The notes under the pieces are model-generated. The model ran no database searches, was not told the origin of the DNA, and saw only the letters and a list, made by a program, of their open reading frames with translations. The translations under genes and the position numbers were made by a program. A stretch of 64,000 nucleotides of DNA from Coemansia sp. RSA 487 (Eukaryota > Kickxellomycota > Kickxellomycetes > Kickxellales > Kickxellaceae): positions 1 to 64,000 of the forward strand of contig JANBRJ010000015.1 of assembly GCA_027577595.1 (NCBI GenBank). The letters are read 5' to 3'. Positions within the stretch are counted from its first letter, which is position 1, and each line of letters opens with the position of its first letter. Positions 44,456 through 54,424 of the stretch are shown piece by piece.

Positions 44456-45613
44456 CTAGAACTTGAGGGCCTTGGGCTTCTCCCAGGTGAAGATGTCGCG
44501 ACCAAAGTGGCCGTAGCAGGCGGTCTTACGGTAGATGGGCTGGAACAGGTCGAGCTCCTTGGCGATGGCTCCGGGACGGAGGTCAAAGTTGTCGCGGATG
44601 ATCTTGACGAGCTCGGTGTCGCTCTTGCTGCTGGTGCCGTACGTATCGACGTAGATCGACAGGGGCTCAGCAACGCCAATGGCGTACGAGAACTGGACGG
44701 TGACGCGGCGCGCAAGCTTGGCTGCAACCAGCGACTTGGCGACGTAGCGCGCAGCATAGGCGGCCGAGCGATCGACCTTGGTGTAGTCCTTGCCGCTGAA
44801 GCAGCCGCCGCCGTGGTGGCCGCCGCCGTATGTGTCGACAATGATCTTGCGGCCTGTCAGACCGGCGTCACCCTGCGGACCGCCGATGATGAAGCGGCCC
44901 GAGGGCTGCAGGTGGTAGATGGTGCGGTCGTCCAGCAGGTTGGCCGGGATGACGTGGTTGATGACCTTTTCGCGCAGCTCGCGGCGCAGGGTCTCGTTGT
45001 CGACCTCGGGCGCGTGCTGCACCGAGACGACGACGGTGTCGACGCGCACGGGGACCAGCGCACCGTTGTCCTTGCGGTACTCGATGGTGACCTGGGTCTT
45101 GGAGTCGGGACGCAGCCACGACAGCTCACCCGAACGGCGCAGGTCGGCCATCCGCTGGTTGAGCTTGTGTGACAGGACAAGCGTGATGGGCATGTACTCG
45201 GGCGTCTCGTCCGATGCGTAGCCGAACATGATGCCCTGGTCGCCAGCGCCGACGTTCTCCAGTGCCTCGCCGTTCTGTACCAGACCCTGGTAGATGTCTG
45301 GCGACTGCTGCTCGATCGCAACAAGCACGTTGCAGGTCTTGTAGTCAAAGCCCTTGTCAGAGCTGTCGTATCCAATCTCCTTGATGGTGTTGCGGATGAT
45401 CTTCTGGTAGTCCAGCTGCGCCTTGGTGGTGATCTCGCCAAACACCATGATCATGCCGGTCTTGGCCGCTGTCTCGCACGCAACCTTGGAGTACGGGTCC
45501 TGCTCGAGGCACGCGTCGAGGATGGCATCCGAGATCTGGTCGCAGATCTTGTCGGGATGGCCCTCGCCAACAGACTCGGATGTGAAAAGGAAGGTCTCGC
45601 CGTCAGCGCTCAT
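44456..45613 (-). CDS. SAM2: S-adenosylmethionine synthetase
   Basis: Makes S-adenosylmethionine from methionine and ATP. From the ATG at 45613 the product is 385 residues, the usual eukaryotic length; a further 20 codons are open upstream but lack homology. The three-domain fold is complete: [20 protein letters not shown], the [15 protein letters not shown] loop, [12 protein letters not shown] and [20 protein letters not shown], with the P-loop-like GGGCFSGKD. No intron is needed. Codon third positions are strongly C/G, which fits high expression. A TATA box sits 205 bp upstream. Confidence 0.98.
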   Translation of the reverse strand: MSADGETFLFTSESVGEGHPDKICDQISDAILDACLEQDPYSKVACETAAKTGMIMVFGEITTKAQLDYQKIIRNTIKEIGYDSSDKGFDYKTCNVLVAIEQQSPDIYQGLVQNGEALENVGAGDQGIMFGYASDETPEYMPITLVLSHKLNQRMADLRRSGELSWLRPDSKTQVTIEYRKDNGALVPVRVDTVVVSVQHAPEVDNETLRRELREKVINHVIPANLLDDRTIYHLQPSGRFIIGGPQGDAGLTGRKIIVDTYGGGHHGGGCFSGKDYTKVDRSAAYAARYVAKSLVAAKLARRVTVQFSYAIGVAEPLSIYVDTYGTSSKSDTELVKIIRDNFDLRPGAIAKELDLFQPIYRKTACYGHFGRDIFTWEKPKALKF

Positions 45614-46847
45614 GGTAGCAAATGGGGTGGGGAAAGGTGTGTGTGAAAGACTATACAAGAAATAAAGCCACAAACAATCAGCAAGACAGTTTGTTTATAT
45701 AAAAAAAAAAGAGAGAGAGATTGGGAGTTGAGTTGTGCAAGAAAGCAAGTAAAAGAAAATAGGAAAGGAAGAAAAGAAGAGAGCGATATCAGTCCAGGGA
45801 GCGTCCGACTCTTGGGGTTTTATACCCATGGTGGCGGTGGACAAGCAAGCAAACGCGCACTTCCTCCTTGGCTTTTTTTTTCTTGCCCGGGGTTTCTGCT
45901 GCAAACAAAAGCATTGAAAAATTTTCCCTCCTTCTGACCGACCACCGCCGCACCTTCTTCCTATCGTCACAGCACGGGCGGTGGTTCCTCACTCCCCCAA
46001 CGAACAAAGCGCTAGGCTTAATCTATGCTTTCGGGGGCGATAACGCCACGAACATTCAATCACAGCCAATCGTTCCTGTCTCAATAAAAGAAAGGTACCA
46101 GCTGGGATTGTCCAAAATGGAAACATATGTGTGAGCAAGATTTTTGGCCGATTTTCATGCTCTTTTCTTGCCAATCAATCCCGCTTTAATGCGCATTGAT
46201 TTGTTTTTTCTTGATCCCCATTTTTCTCACCAACGTGAAAATGTGTTGCGATTCTCACAGTCGATGCGTTAACGTTAGTCTTGCTGTTATTTGTTTGATA
46301 AAGGCACTTCCAGGTGATCATGCACAGCGTGTGAGGAAATGTGGGATGAATATTTGCTGTGCTGAGGGGACTCTCCCTCCACGGGAAAGTAACAGCAGCA
46401 GCAGTGCCAGAAGAGTGGCGTCAGTCATGCGGCGGTGGCAGATCTGGTGGACAAAAGGATATTACACTAGATGCTACCCATCCCACTTCCTCTTGCTCGA
46501 TCAAGTGTCCCATTCACAAGACAGCAGGCAAGAAGTAATGTTGGCAGAAAATAGCGGCATCCCCCGCTCAATTGATCATTATCTAGTCTTTCTCCAACTT
46601 CAAAAGATGAATAGTTCTCCTACGGCAAGTCTTTTAAATACTGAATAAGAAATGTTGCTGATATAAGAAACTCTATGGAATTAGAGATCAGTAACTAGAG
46701 AAAGAAGTAACAAGAGTTAACGCCTGTCTGTTATCAAGAACTGTGGGACTGTGTGTGTGTGAGAGAAAGCAAATAAACATTAGCAGTTAATGTCCTGTGT
46801 TTGCTCCCTCCCCTCTCTCACGCAGCCCAAGTGGCTCGGTTAGCACG
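45614..46847. promoter_or_regulatory. AdoMet synthetase promoter and gene-free DNA
   Basis: 1.2 kb without a supported gene. TATAAAA on the minus strand at 45818-45824 is 205 bp upstream of the AdoMet synthetase ATG; a GA run follows near 45710-45720. A CCAAT box is at about 46065. A 150-codon forward frame at 46196 resembles nothing known. Confidence 0.5.
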
Positions 46848-47165
46848 TTAGAAGTACGAGGCGGCGAAGAAGGTGCCGACAAGAGCAGCGGCGCTCATGC
46901 CAAGGTTGCCGACAACCGAAGCAGCTCCGCTGGTGACGGTGGTGGTGACGGTGGGCTCGGCGGAACCTGCGTTCTGAACGACAGTCTGGGGAGCGACAAC
47001 CGCGGCGGGCTGGGCAATCTGGGGCGCAGTGACTGTCAGGTAGGCCTTGTCATGGTCGTTCATGGGGATGACATTGCGCTCGTTGGGAGAGGCAGGCTTG
47101 GCTTCTTGAGCAGACACGACGGCGGCGGTGAAAGCAATGGCGGAGGTGATCTTGGAGGCAATCAT
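46848..47165 (-). CDS. Small GPI-anchor-like surface protein, paralogue A
   Basis: A 105-residue protein I cannot assign to a known family. It has a signal peptide (MIASKITSAIAFTAAVVSA), a Thr/Val/Ala-rich middle with TVTTTVT, and a C-terminal hydrophobic tail (SAAALVGTFFAASYF) after a Ser-Gly-Ala-Ala site, the layout of a GPI-anchored wall or membrane protein. There is no Cys. The gene at 49153-49389 has the same plan and a similar C-terminus, so the two are probably paralogues. TATAAAA lies 124 bp upstream of the ATG (47289-47295), suggesting strong expression. Function unknown; GPI attachment is predicted, not shown. Confidence 0.68.
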   Translation of the reverse strand: MIASKITSAIAFTAAVVSAQEAKPASPNERNVIPMNDHDKAYLTVTAPQIAQPAAVVAPQTVVQNAGSAEPTVTTTVTSGAASVVGNLGMSAAALVGTFFAASYF

Positions 47166-47288
47166 TTTTCGAATTAATTTGGTTGGTATAGAACTAATAT
47201 TCTCTTAAAACTAGATGTGATGCGTGTGCAGTTAGGAAGAAAATGGGTTATATTTTGCAATGCTGGTCTGGAGAGTCGACCGCCGGTG

Positions 47289-47295
47289 TTTTATA
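47289..47295 (-). promoter_or_regulatory. TATA box of small surface gene A
   Basis: TATAAAA 124 bp upstream of the ATG at 47165. Confidence 0.55.
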
Positions 47296-48112
47296 TTCGC
47301 ATTTCACTAGCGCTAACATCGTACTTTGTTAATATCGACACTGTCGCCATGCTTTCCTTTGGCCTATCTTCCGACTAGTACATGTGATAATGCGAGACAT
47401 ATTACTTTCGAGTATGCTACAGCCCAGCCATCGATAGTACGATCCCTTTTTTTGTTCTCAAACATAGTATAGGGTAACTTTTAATATGAAACTGCGCATG
47501 CCTTCTGCGAATCTAGCTTTAGTAACGTTTACAGAACAATGTAATTTCACAATATTATTTTATTAATTCTGGCGTCTGGATCCCTGATGTTCCAATTCAT
47601 TACTCATTCCTGCGTTTGTCTAGAGCGCGCATCTTTTGGTATGTAAAGTTCTAGTCTGTCGTCATTATTGCTCGACAAAGATCCAGGAAGGGTGTATGTT
47701 TATGAAAAGAAGGACTGACCATCCTTTTTGTGTTGTTTTTCATTTGGCCTAGTCGTCGGTATGTCTGGAACCATCGTCTTCTCAGCTACTAAACAATATG
47801 GCATGTCTCGCCCTGTTACCTCGATTATTGTTTGTTCTTTTTTATTGCTCACCAAACGATCACACTTCTCTCGCTCTGAATCACCTGCTGAGCACAAGAG
47901 GACGTGTTGAATCACGTAGGCTAAAACCCAGACTCTAGTTTCTATACCTTTTATGAATGCTATATTTAAATCATCATTTATTTTGAACAAAAAAATGAAC
48001 CTAGAATACAATCGATTTAACACCACTACTGCAAATAGAGCCAAAATGTGGAAATATATGTGCAAGAAATGTCTTTTTTTTGCGAAATGAACGGGTATTA
48101 CATTATTCTGTT
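47296..48112. other. AT-rich gene-free stretch
   Basis: A minus-strand frame of 147 codons (47700-48143) opens here but overlaps the terminal exon at 48113 and lacks any conserved block. No RNA gene seen. Confidence 0.4.
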
Positions 48113-48542
48113 CTATACGGTCGAGAGCAGATATGCTGCACATCCTCCGAAAACCGCAAGCACAACAATGACCCTCTTGACCGCCATTTCACTTTCCTCC
48201 AAGCTGACTCCGAGACCTTCGAGTGCCCTAGCAACTACAAGGTAAATAATGAATGATCAGATTGTTTTAGGAGCAAGAGCCAGATTGGCTGATGCACGTT
48301 AGATAGTCAATTAAGCAAGGAGAAATAAATGCAAAAGCGTTTGTTATACAGGGTTGAAGCTTACCAAGAGGGAGCGCTGTTTCTGTATTGCACGAATACG
48401 CACCGTCCGGGAGATGACCTATCCTGGACTTTGAGCCTATTGGGCACTTTTGCTCCTGGGCTCCTGCGACCAGAGCTGAGAAATAAAGCATCGCGAAGGC
48501 CAGTAAGCTAAGCAGTATGTGTTTGAGCAAGGCACGACGCAT
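48113..48542 (-). CDS. Small secreted or membrane protein, two exons
   Basis: Exon 1 is 48365-48542 and exon 2 is 48113-48234; the 130-bp intron runs from 48364 (GTAAGC) to 48235 (TTGTAG) and splits a Val codon after its first base. The product is 99 residues: an N-terminal hydrophobic signal (about 9-27), a polar middle with two Cys (CPIGSKS and YSCNTE), then a C-terminal hydrophobic segment after a Lys-Arg pair (VKRVIVVLAVFGGCAAYLL). The splice removes codons from exon 1 read-through and creates the C-terminal membrane segment. It is not a clear GPI tail, because the segment ends in a short hydrophilic stretch. I know no homologue. It lies between the two small surface genes. Confidence 0.6.
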
Positions 48543-49152
48543 ATTCGCTTATCAGATACAAATAAACAAATGTAAAACAGATAAACAAATACAAACAATA
48601 GTTGAACGAAAGAGGAGAGGGTTCACAGCGTTCTTAAACTTTTTGCTCGTAGGTTTTCCGATACATCGTTTATAAGAGAAAATAAATCAGGTCTAAACAA
48701 CAGAAAACTCGAAAGAAGCTGATAAACACAGACAGGATTTGTTTCTAGAAAGAGAGAAGTATACTTGGCAGTTTTGCGAAGCCCAAAAAAAGATTTACGC
48801 AAAGCATGCAAGCTTTTTTTCCAAAGAATCGTCGCATACCCTAGATTTTTGAAAATCATTCCATCAGTAATATCCATTGACTTAAAAAGCTCCTCGCTCA
48901 AAAACTCTACTACAGCCTAGAAAATGTTCAATATGCTGTAGTAAATGTTACTGCCACGAGGAAAAATCTCCGCACAAACTCCCGATTATCAGTAAGTAGC
49001 ATTGGACTCATTCTTCTGCCAAGAGGCTTTCTGCCGTTCTTTCCACATGTCCCCCCATCATTTGCACCCCCCACAAAAGTAGCACGGATAGGTAAAAACA
49101 AACGCAAGTTTATCGTATCTCAAAAATGAGAAGAATCTATTAAAACGCACTA
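48543..49152. other. Gene-poor stretch with one unexplained frame
   Basis: A minus-strand frame (48623-48918) follows a possible acceptor (TTTCTAG at about 48919) and reads AVVEFLSEELFKSMDITD and onward to a stop at 48623. It has no ATG in the usual place and no recognised homologue, so it may be a lone exon or chance. The rest is AT-rich with an upstream run for the 48113 gene. Confidence 0.3.
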
Positions 49153-49389
49153 TTACATGTACGAGGCAAATGCCATGGCACCGGCAAGAGCGGCAGCCGC
49201 AAATGAGGCCTGGTTAGCCGAAGCACCGCTCCTGTTGACCGTGTCCGTGACAGTTACGGTACGAGGATCAGGAGAGTTCTCCTTGGCTGCGGCCGCCTTT
49301 GCCCTAACGTCGTGGGCAGGCTCAGACCCGGCTGCAAAAGCAGTGCCAGCAACGGCAAGAGCAAAAGCGGTGATGGTGGTGGTCTGCAT
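49153..49389 (-). CDS. Small GPI-anchor-like surface protein, paralogue B
   Basis: A 78-residue protein from the ATG at 49389: signal peptide (MQTTTITAFALAVAGTAFAA), an Ala/Glu/Asp-rich middle, a TVTVTDTV stretch and a hydrophobic tail (AAAALAGAMAFASYM) after an Arg-Ser-Gly-Ala site. It has no Cys. The tail ASYM and the SGA...AAAL..G pattern match paralogue A at 46848-47165 (tail ASYF). TATAAAA is 143 bp upstream (49532-49538). A further 11 codons with an earlier ATG are open upstream, but the shorter form has the better signal peptide. Function unknown; anchoring is predicted only. Confidence 0.62.
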   Translation of the reverse strand: MQTTTITAFALAVAGTAFAAGSEPAHDVRAKAAAAKENSPDPRTVTVTDTVNRSGASANQASFAAAALAGAMAFASYM

Positions 49390-50159
49390 AGTTTTAACAA
49401 AAAAATTAGTGTTTAGTCGCAAGCGGTAAATCGTTGTTTCTGAAACTAGTTGTGTTGAGCAAGTGTTGAATTACTTTATGTTGAATTTCGGGAATACAAA
49501 AGGGTATTTTTCAGCGCAGGATTTCGTCTGTTTTTATATACGCTGCAATTAGACTTTTCAATCTTCGTGCAAAACACTGAATAAGCAGCCACTGTACGTG
49601 CTACTTTGTCTTGTTGAAATTTCTTTTCCTTTTCCATCTCGATCGCTTTGATTGCAGCTACTAGACAAATTGCGAGAAAGAGGTTATTAAAGCTGAATAT
49701 AGGCTTTGTTTTGACTTGGTAGCATGTGGTGCCTGTACGCAAGTATTGCTTTATATTGAGTTTTTTATTCTAAGCAATGTATTGAGATCCACAAAACACC
49801 AATAATTGGTGATTCTAGACTATATATAGTATCTCTACATTTTCAGTAAATGTGTAGAACACACATATGGCCTAGATCTCGACCTTTTGTGGAGGGAAAA
49901 CATTGTATTATATTGCAATAAATGGATGATGCATATTGTGATCAAGTCAATGGTCAGTGTATCTATATCTAATCAGCGCACATGGCTCGATACTTTAATA
50001 CTAGACAAAGTTGTTAGCATTAGAACCTTTTTCAAGGATTTAACAGTAAGAAAACATAAATTACAAAAAAAGTAATTAGGATATTAAAGATGCTTTGCCC
50101 AGAAACAAAAAAGACGACTACACTTTAAGCCTATATTGTCAAGGCATATCGCAGTTTGT
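49390..50159. promoter_or_regulatory. Promoter of small surface gene B and gene-free DNA
   Basis: Contains TATAAAA on the minus strand at 49532-49538. The rest is AT-rich with short frames of no known content, up to the stop of VPS39. Confidence 0.45.
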
Positions 50160-53100
50160 CTAGGTCCACTTCAAATCAAAGCGGGTGGTTGGTGTCAAGT
50201 CGCTATCAACATTTGGCTCATCGTGTGTACTGCCAGCGGGGGAATCGGATGTCGATTTAGCAGCTGCTTCTGCCAGCTTCATTGCCGACTTTTGGCGCTG
50301 CCAGCACGAGTAATGCACAACAGAGGGCGCCTCAGAAGATCCCTTTCCGCGCGGAGGAATCACAGCAAACGCAGTGCCAGAGCCAATACGCTTTAGACAT
50401 TGCGGACACGTCCTTGTATCCGAAACAACAACATAGCCAGACTGCAGCCGCTGCAGCTGTCTTTTGGCCTGAAAATCCTCCCCGATCCGCAGATTGCGAA
50501 CAACGTTGCTAACACGCATCTCTTGGTCCAGGGCGCACAGCTGTCCACGAAGATATACAAAGATGTCGTGGGTGAATTCCATGTCCGATGGCAAGAGGCG
50601 AAGCGCATCGTTTGCAGGTATGTTCTGGTGGTATTTCGATAGCAGATGTCCGGCAAACCGCCTGTGTATTTTTGACCTGGTAGTTTCAACGCTGATCTGT
50701 GAACCATCGTTAGAGCTACTTTCCTCTTGATCCCGCAGAGACCCAGTACGGATCTTCTCTGCTTCGTTGTCAGCAATGTCAGACGGCGGCTGCGAAACCA
50801 GAATACCCAGCAACAATACAAACACATTTGCGCAATTGTCAATGTTGTCCACGCAGTACTTTTCAGCAAGCGTCAGATCGGTCACACTAAACACCAAAAG
50901 ACAAAGCGCTTGCTCGTGGCGCCCAAGCCTGCTCAGAATAAGCGCGCGCTCCTCAAATAGCATGTCATCGGGCAAGCGCGCAAGCGCCCTTTCAGGGGAA
51001 TATTGGCGGCTGCTTCGCAGGAACTGCTGTAGCTGCCTGCGCAAATCATGCTCATTTGCTTGGTCCTCTTCTTCCTCAACCAGCCCAAGATATGCAACCA
51101 CCATATCGTCGTGGAGGGCAGGCGTCTGGTCGTGCCACGTGTCGAATACGTATGTTAGATACTGCACAGCCAGCTTCAAAGATAGTTGCCGCAGATATGA
51201 GGCCACACGAGGACGAGGAAAGGCCACTGCGGCTGGCCGATCGTCGGCAAAAACCATTGACACGATCTCAGCAGGCTTTGGCCAGTCCTCATCTTCGTCG
51301 TCGCTCCCGCCACTAGCATCCTTATTGTTAGTACTCTCTGCAGCCACACCATCTTCGGCAGTTGCATGCTTGGCTTGCTCGCGCTTCAGCCCAATCTGCA
51401 GCGGCCATCTGGCGTACTCTAGCACAAGCTCGTATTGGTCGGCAGGCAGGCGAAGTAGGTATCGCACAATCGAAAAAGTGCCACGCAGGCTGCTCTGGTG
51501 CGCCTCGGCCATCCCCTGCGTCTGAAGCAGCTGAAGCGCGTTGCGGTATAGCCCTTTGCCATTGTACAGGTCGACAAGCTCCATGTAGCGCTTGTGTTCG
51601 ATAAGAAGCCCTTCGCTTTGTTCGACATCGCAGTGATTCTTTACGCGCAAAAGAGGACCTAGAAGCCCAGGACTGCACTCCAAATATACCTTGAGCAATG
51701 TCGTATCAACAACGCGAGCCATCGCAGCGACTGGGATCTTCATTTTTTCCAGAGAAAAGGCAAGGCGCTTGAGCCTCACATGCGGCAAGGAATCGCCCTC
51801 GTCGTCCGAGTAAGAGCCTTGTCGTTTCGACTGCCAGCGACCTGATGCCGGTTTTGAAGACGCTTTGCGGTCTCTGGTGCTTCCATCCTCACCATCATCC
51901 TCGTCGTCATCCTGATCGTCATCATCGTCCTCCTCTTCCAGAACACGAACCACATACTCAATCTCGCGCTTGCTTTCAGCAATTGCTTGCTGCAGCCATC
52001 GCCGGTGCTCAGTCAGATAGCGCATAACCGCGTAGAGCGCATCTTTCCATAATACCTGCTTTGGCTTGGTCTTTTTCTTCGAGGCTGGTTCCAGCGGTTC
52101 CAGCAGCTTTTTGCCAACATCGCCGGCGCCATCTGCTACTTCTTCTTTTGACTTTGGGTCCTCTGATCTGTCGGCACCCTGTTCAGCATCATGATCATAA
52201 TCGGATTCGATGTCGCTTATATCTTCGGCAAGGTCTCCTGCCACACGCTCAGGACAAAGGGCAATGGCTTCGGTCGGCGTAGCACCGAGATCCGTAAACT
52301 CGCTCAGTGCATCCTCGTACTTTGCTTGCTCGCGGAAGAGCCAGCGAGCACGCAGCCAGCGGATCTTGACTGTAAGCTCTTCCTTCTCGGACTCTAGAAT
52401 ATTGTCGGACTGCGCAACCAGCGAAAGCGCCTCGTCGTACTGACCAGCAGCAAGCACATCCTCGACTTGCTGCTGGATAGGAATAGGAATGAGCCGCCAG
52501 ACAGTGTTCATGCCAATTGCCCACACTTGCTTGCCGCCAGGGCCGTTAAACACATGCAGAGGCTGCTCCTCGGAAAGAAACAGCGCCTGGACAAGCGCCT
52601 GCGTTGCAATATTGCGCACCTCGACATTGAATTTGGCGTCACGTGGTGACATCGGTGGTCTGTTTGTGGAGGAAGGCTGGGGCGACGGCGATCCAGCATC
52701 GGTCGAAATGGCTATCGCGTACGACGACGTGTAAGTGATGCCAGATGGAGCTCGCATAAACGACATCGGCTCGGCATACTCTTGGCGACAGAGCTTTCCG
52801 GCCGAATTGATAAACACGCCGATGTCCTTGTGGCACAGGAGCAGCCGTTCGCCGGGCATGCGTGATATGGTTGTCTTTGTCTCTGTACTGGATCCAGCGA
52901 GCCCCAGCGTCCACGAGCCCCACATGCTACTACTACCGCCGGTTCCGCCAGCGCTCGCTGTTGCGTTGGCGCTGCCGGTGCCTGGTGCCGACTGCTGCTG
53001 TCCTGGTCCAGAGGCATCTGGGCTACCGCCTTTGCTGCCAGGTCCGTGGACGCCTTCGTCGGGTCTGCCGTATATGCTGCCTGCGCCAAAACTGCCTGCG

Positions 53101-53705
53101 AGCGTGCGTAGACTCGACGTGTCTGCTGGAAACAAATCGTCCCACTGGCCGCACGGGAGCTGAAGGGTCAGGAACTCGCGTGCGGTGGATAGCGTCAGCA
53201 GCCCGGGCGAGGCAAACTGCATTGCGGTGATCTTCTCCGCCGACGAGTACTCAAAGGTCTTAAAGAACTCTGCGTTGCGCCACTCCAGAACAACGATCCT
53301 GCGCTTCCCGTAGATGGCCACCTTGGACACAAGCGTCGGTATATTGTCAATGTGGTCGACGCCCGTATGCATGGCAATAACGTGGGCTCCCCTCGTGTTA
53401 TTGAGCGGCGTTGCGTTGCTCAGCGAGTGCAGGTCATACAGCGTGACCAGGCTGTCTGCTAGACAGACAAGAACGCCTGCCTCTTTGATTACGCCCAGAT
53501 ACTCAATGGCTTTGCGCGCAAAGGCCTTTTTGGTGTCAACAAGCGACAGCGTAGGCAGCTTGTCTCCGGTGGGCTCGGTTACCTGGTAGACCAGCAGCGC
53601 CCCGTTGGCTGTGCCCAGAAGCAGGCGGTCACCGTATGCGGTCGCCGATTCTATGCGCACAGGGAGCTGCTTGAGAACTGCCCGAACAGTAAATGCATTG
53701 CGCAT
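50160..53705 (-). CDS. VPS39: VPS39/VAM6 HOPS tethering subunit
   Basis: Vps39 binds the Rab Ypt7 and tethers late endosomes and vacuoles as part of HOPS; it also takes part in vacuole-mitochondrion contact. The 1181 residues have an N-terminal CNH/beta-propeller (about 1-480, with YGDRLLLGTANGALLVYQV and YGKRRIVVLEWRNAEFFKTF), a long helical solenoid with clathrin-type repeats, and a C-terminal zinc-binding Vps39_2 domain with CPQCLKRIG and a later HYSC. Disordered acidic inserts lie around 540-690 and 870-900, making it longer than yeast Vam6 (1049) and human VPS39 (886). No intron needed; the ATG MRNAFTVRAVLK is the conserved start. Confidence 0.95.
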   Translation of the reverse strand: MRNAFTVRAVLKQLPVRIESATAYGDRLLLGTANGALLVYQVTEPTGDKLPTLSLVDTKKAFARKAIEYLGVIKEAGVLVCLADSLVTLYDLHSLSNATPLNNTRGAHVIAMHTGVDHIDNIPTLVSKVAIYGKRRIVVLEWRNAEFFKTFEYSSAEKITAMQFASPGLLTLSTAREFLTLQLPCGQWDDLFPADTSSLRTLAGSFGAGSIYGRPDEGVHGPGSKGGSPDASGPGQQQSAPGTGSANATASAGGTGGSSSMWGSWTLGLAGSSTETKTTISRMPGERLLLCHKDIGVFINSAGKLCRQEYAEPMSFMRAPSGITYTSSYAIAISTDAGSPSPQPSSTNRPPMSPRDAKFNVEVRNIATQALVQALFLSEEQPLHVFNGPGGKQVWAIGMNTVWRLIPIPIQQQVEDVLAAGQYDEALSLVAQSDNILESEKEELTVKIRWLRARWLFREQAKYEDALSEFTDLGATPTEAIALCPERVAGDLAEDISDIESDYDHDAEQGADRSEDPKSKEEVADGAGDVGKKLLEPLEPASKKKTKPKQVLWKDALYAVMRYLTEHRRWLQQAIAESKREIEYVVRVLEEEDDDDDQDDDEDDGEDGSTRDRKASSKPASGRWQSKRQGSYSDDEGDSLPHVRLKRLAFSLEKMKIPVAAMARVVDTTLLKVYLECSPGLLGPLLRVKNHCDVEQSEGLLIEHKRYMELVDLYNGKGLYRNALQLLQTQGMAEAHQSSLRGTFSIVRYLLRLPADQYELVLEYARWPLQIGLKREQAKHATAEDGVAAESTNNKDASGGSDDEDEDWPKPAEIVSMVFADDRPAAVAFPRPRVASYLRQLSLKLAVQYLTYVFDTWHDQTPALHDDMVVAYLGLVEEEEDQANEHDLRRQLQQFLRSSRQYSPERALARLPDDMLFEERALILSRLGRHEQALCLLVFSVTDLTLAEKYCVDNIDNCANVFVLLLGILVSQPPSDIADNEAEKIRTGSLRDQEESSSNDGSQISVETTRSKIHRRFAGHLLSKYHQNIPANDALRLLPSDMEFTHDIFVYLRGQLCALDQEMRVSNVVRNLRIGEDFQAKRQLQRLQSGYVVVSDTRTCPQCLKRIGSGTAFAVIPPRGKGSSEAPSVVHYSCWQRQKSAMKLAEAAAKSTSDSPAGSTHDEPNVDSDLTPTTRFDLKWT

Positions 53706-54424
53706 TTGGAAGGTATAAAGGCTCTGCGGTGGTGGAAGTGGTTTCTACGTCAAGGCCCTCTTTCTGTGTATGTATAGTTTACGGAATTCGGCGCTCCACA
53801 AATAGAATTAAACGAAAAGAAAAGAAAAGAAAATGGAGGTGTGAATTAAGAGATGGACAGAATGAGAAAAAGGAACCCTGTTGTTCTGTGCAATCTTTTT
53901 TTTTTTCAATCGCTCTTGGAGCGCCAGCGTCAACGTCATCGGCCAGTAGAGTGAGTGGCTTTGCTTAGCCCACCTCGGATCAGCCTGCCTGGATCTGCTT
54001 TACCCTTGGTAGCAGCCCGCTCTGGTTTGGAGACCTGGAATCAGTTCAGATCTGTGCAAGGCGAGATCTAAAAATAGACCAAAAAGACGGTAGGCATCAC
54101 TTTGGCTGTAACACCAACGGTTTACTACTGGAGCTTAAAAATGTGCTGGAAATAAAAGACTGGCACAGCGCATGGTCTGTTTTTTTTTTCGCACACTATT
54201 GCGATTGCTGTCGTCAGAATAGGCCGAAAACAGAACGAGTGTGTGGAGAGGGTTGAGGAGGACAAGGGGATGGGAAACAGAGAGCGCATCCAGTTCCTTT
54301 TTCCCCTTTGTGACGAACAAGTCATCTCTGGCAAGCTCAACCTCTTTCTCTTTCTATTCCTGTTTTTCCACTTCATATTTATACAACCTTACACTGCCAG
54401 TCTATCTCAATAAACACACCAAGT
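53706..54424. other. Divergent stretch between VPS39 and AGM1
   Basis: 720 bp, with a T tract at 53898-53907. A region at about 53970-54060 looks GC-richer than its flanks but gives no tRNA fold that I can support. No gene seen. Confidence 0.45.

Noticed and set aside
47700-48143. A 147-codon minus-strand frame
   Set aside because: It overlaps the spliced small gene and shows no codon bias, signal or homology that I can support.
53970-54060. A possible tRNA-like stretch upstream of AGM1
   Set aside because: I could not find a matching acceptor stem, or A- and B-box elements in the right order.
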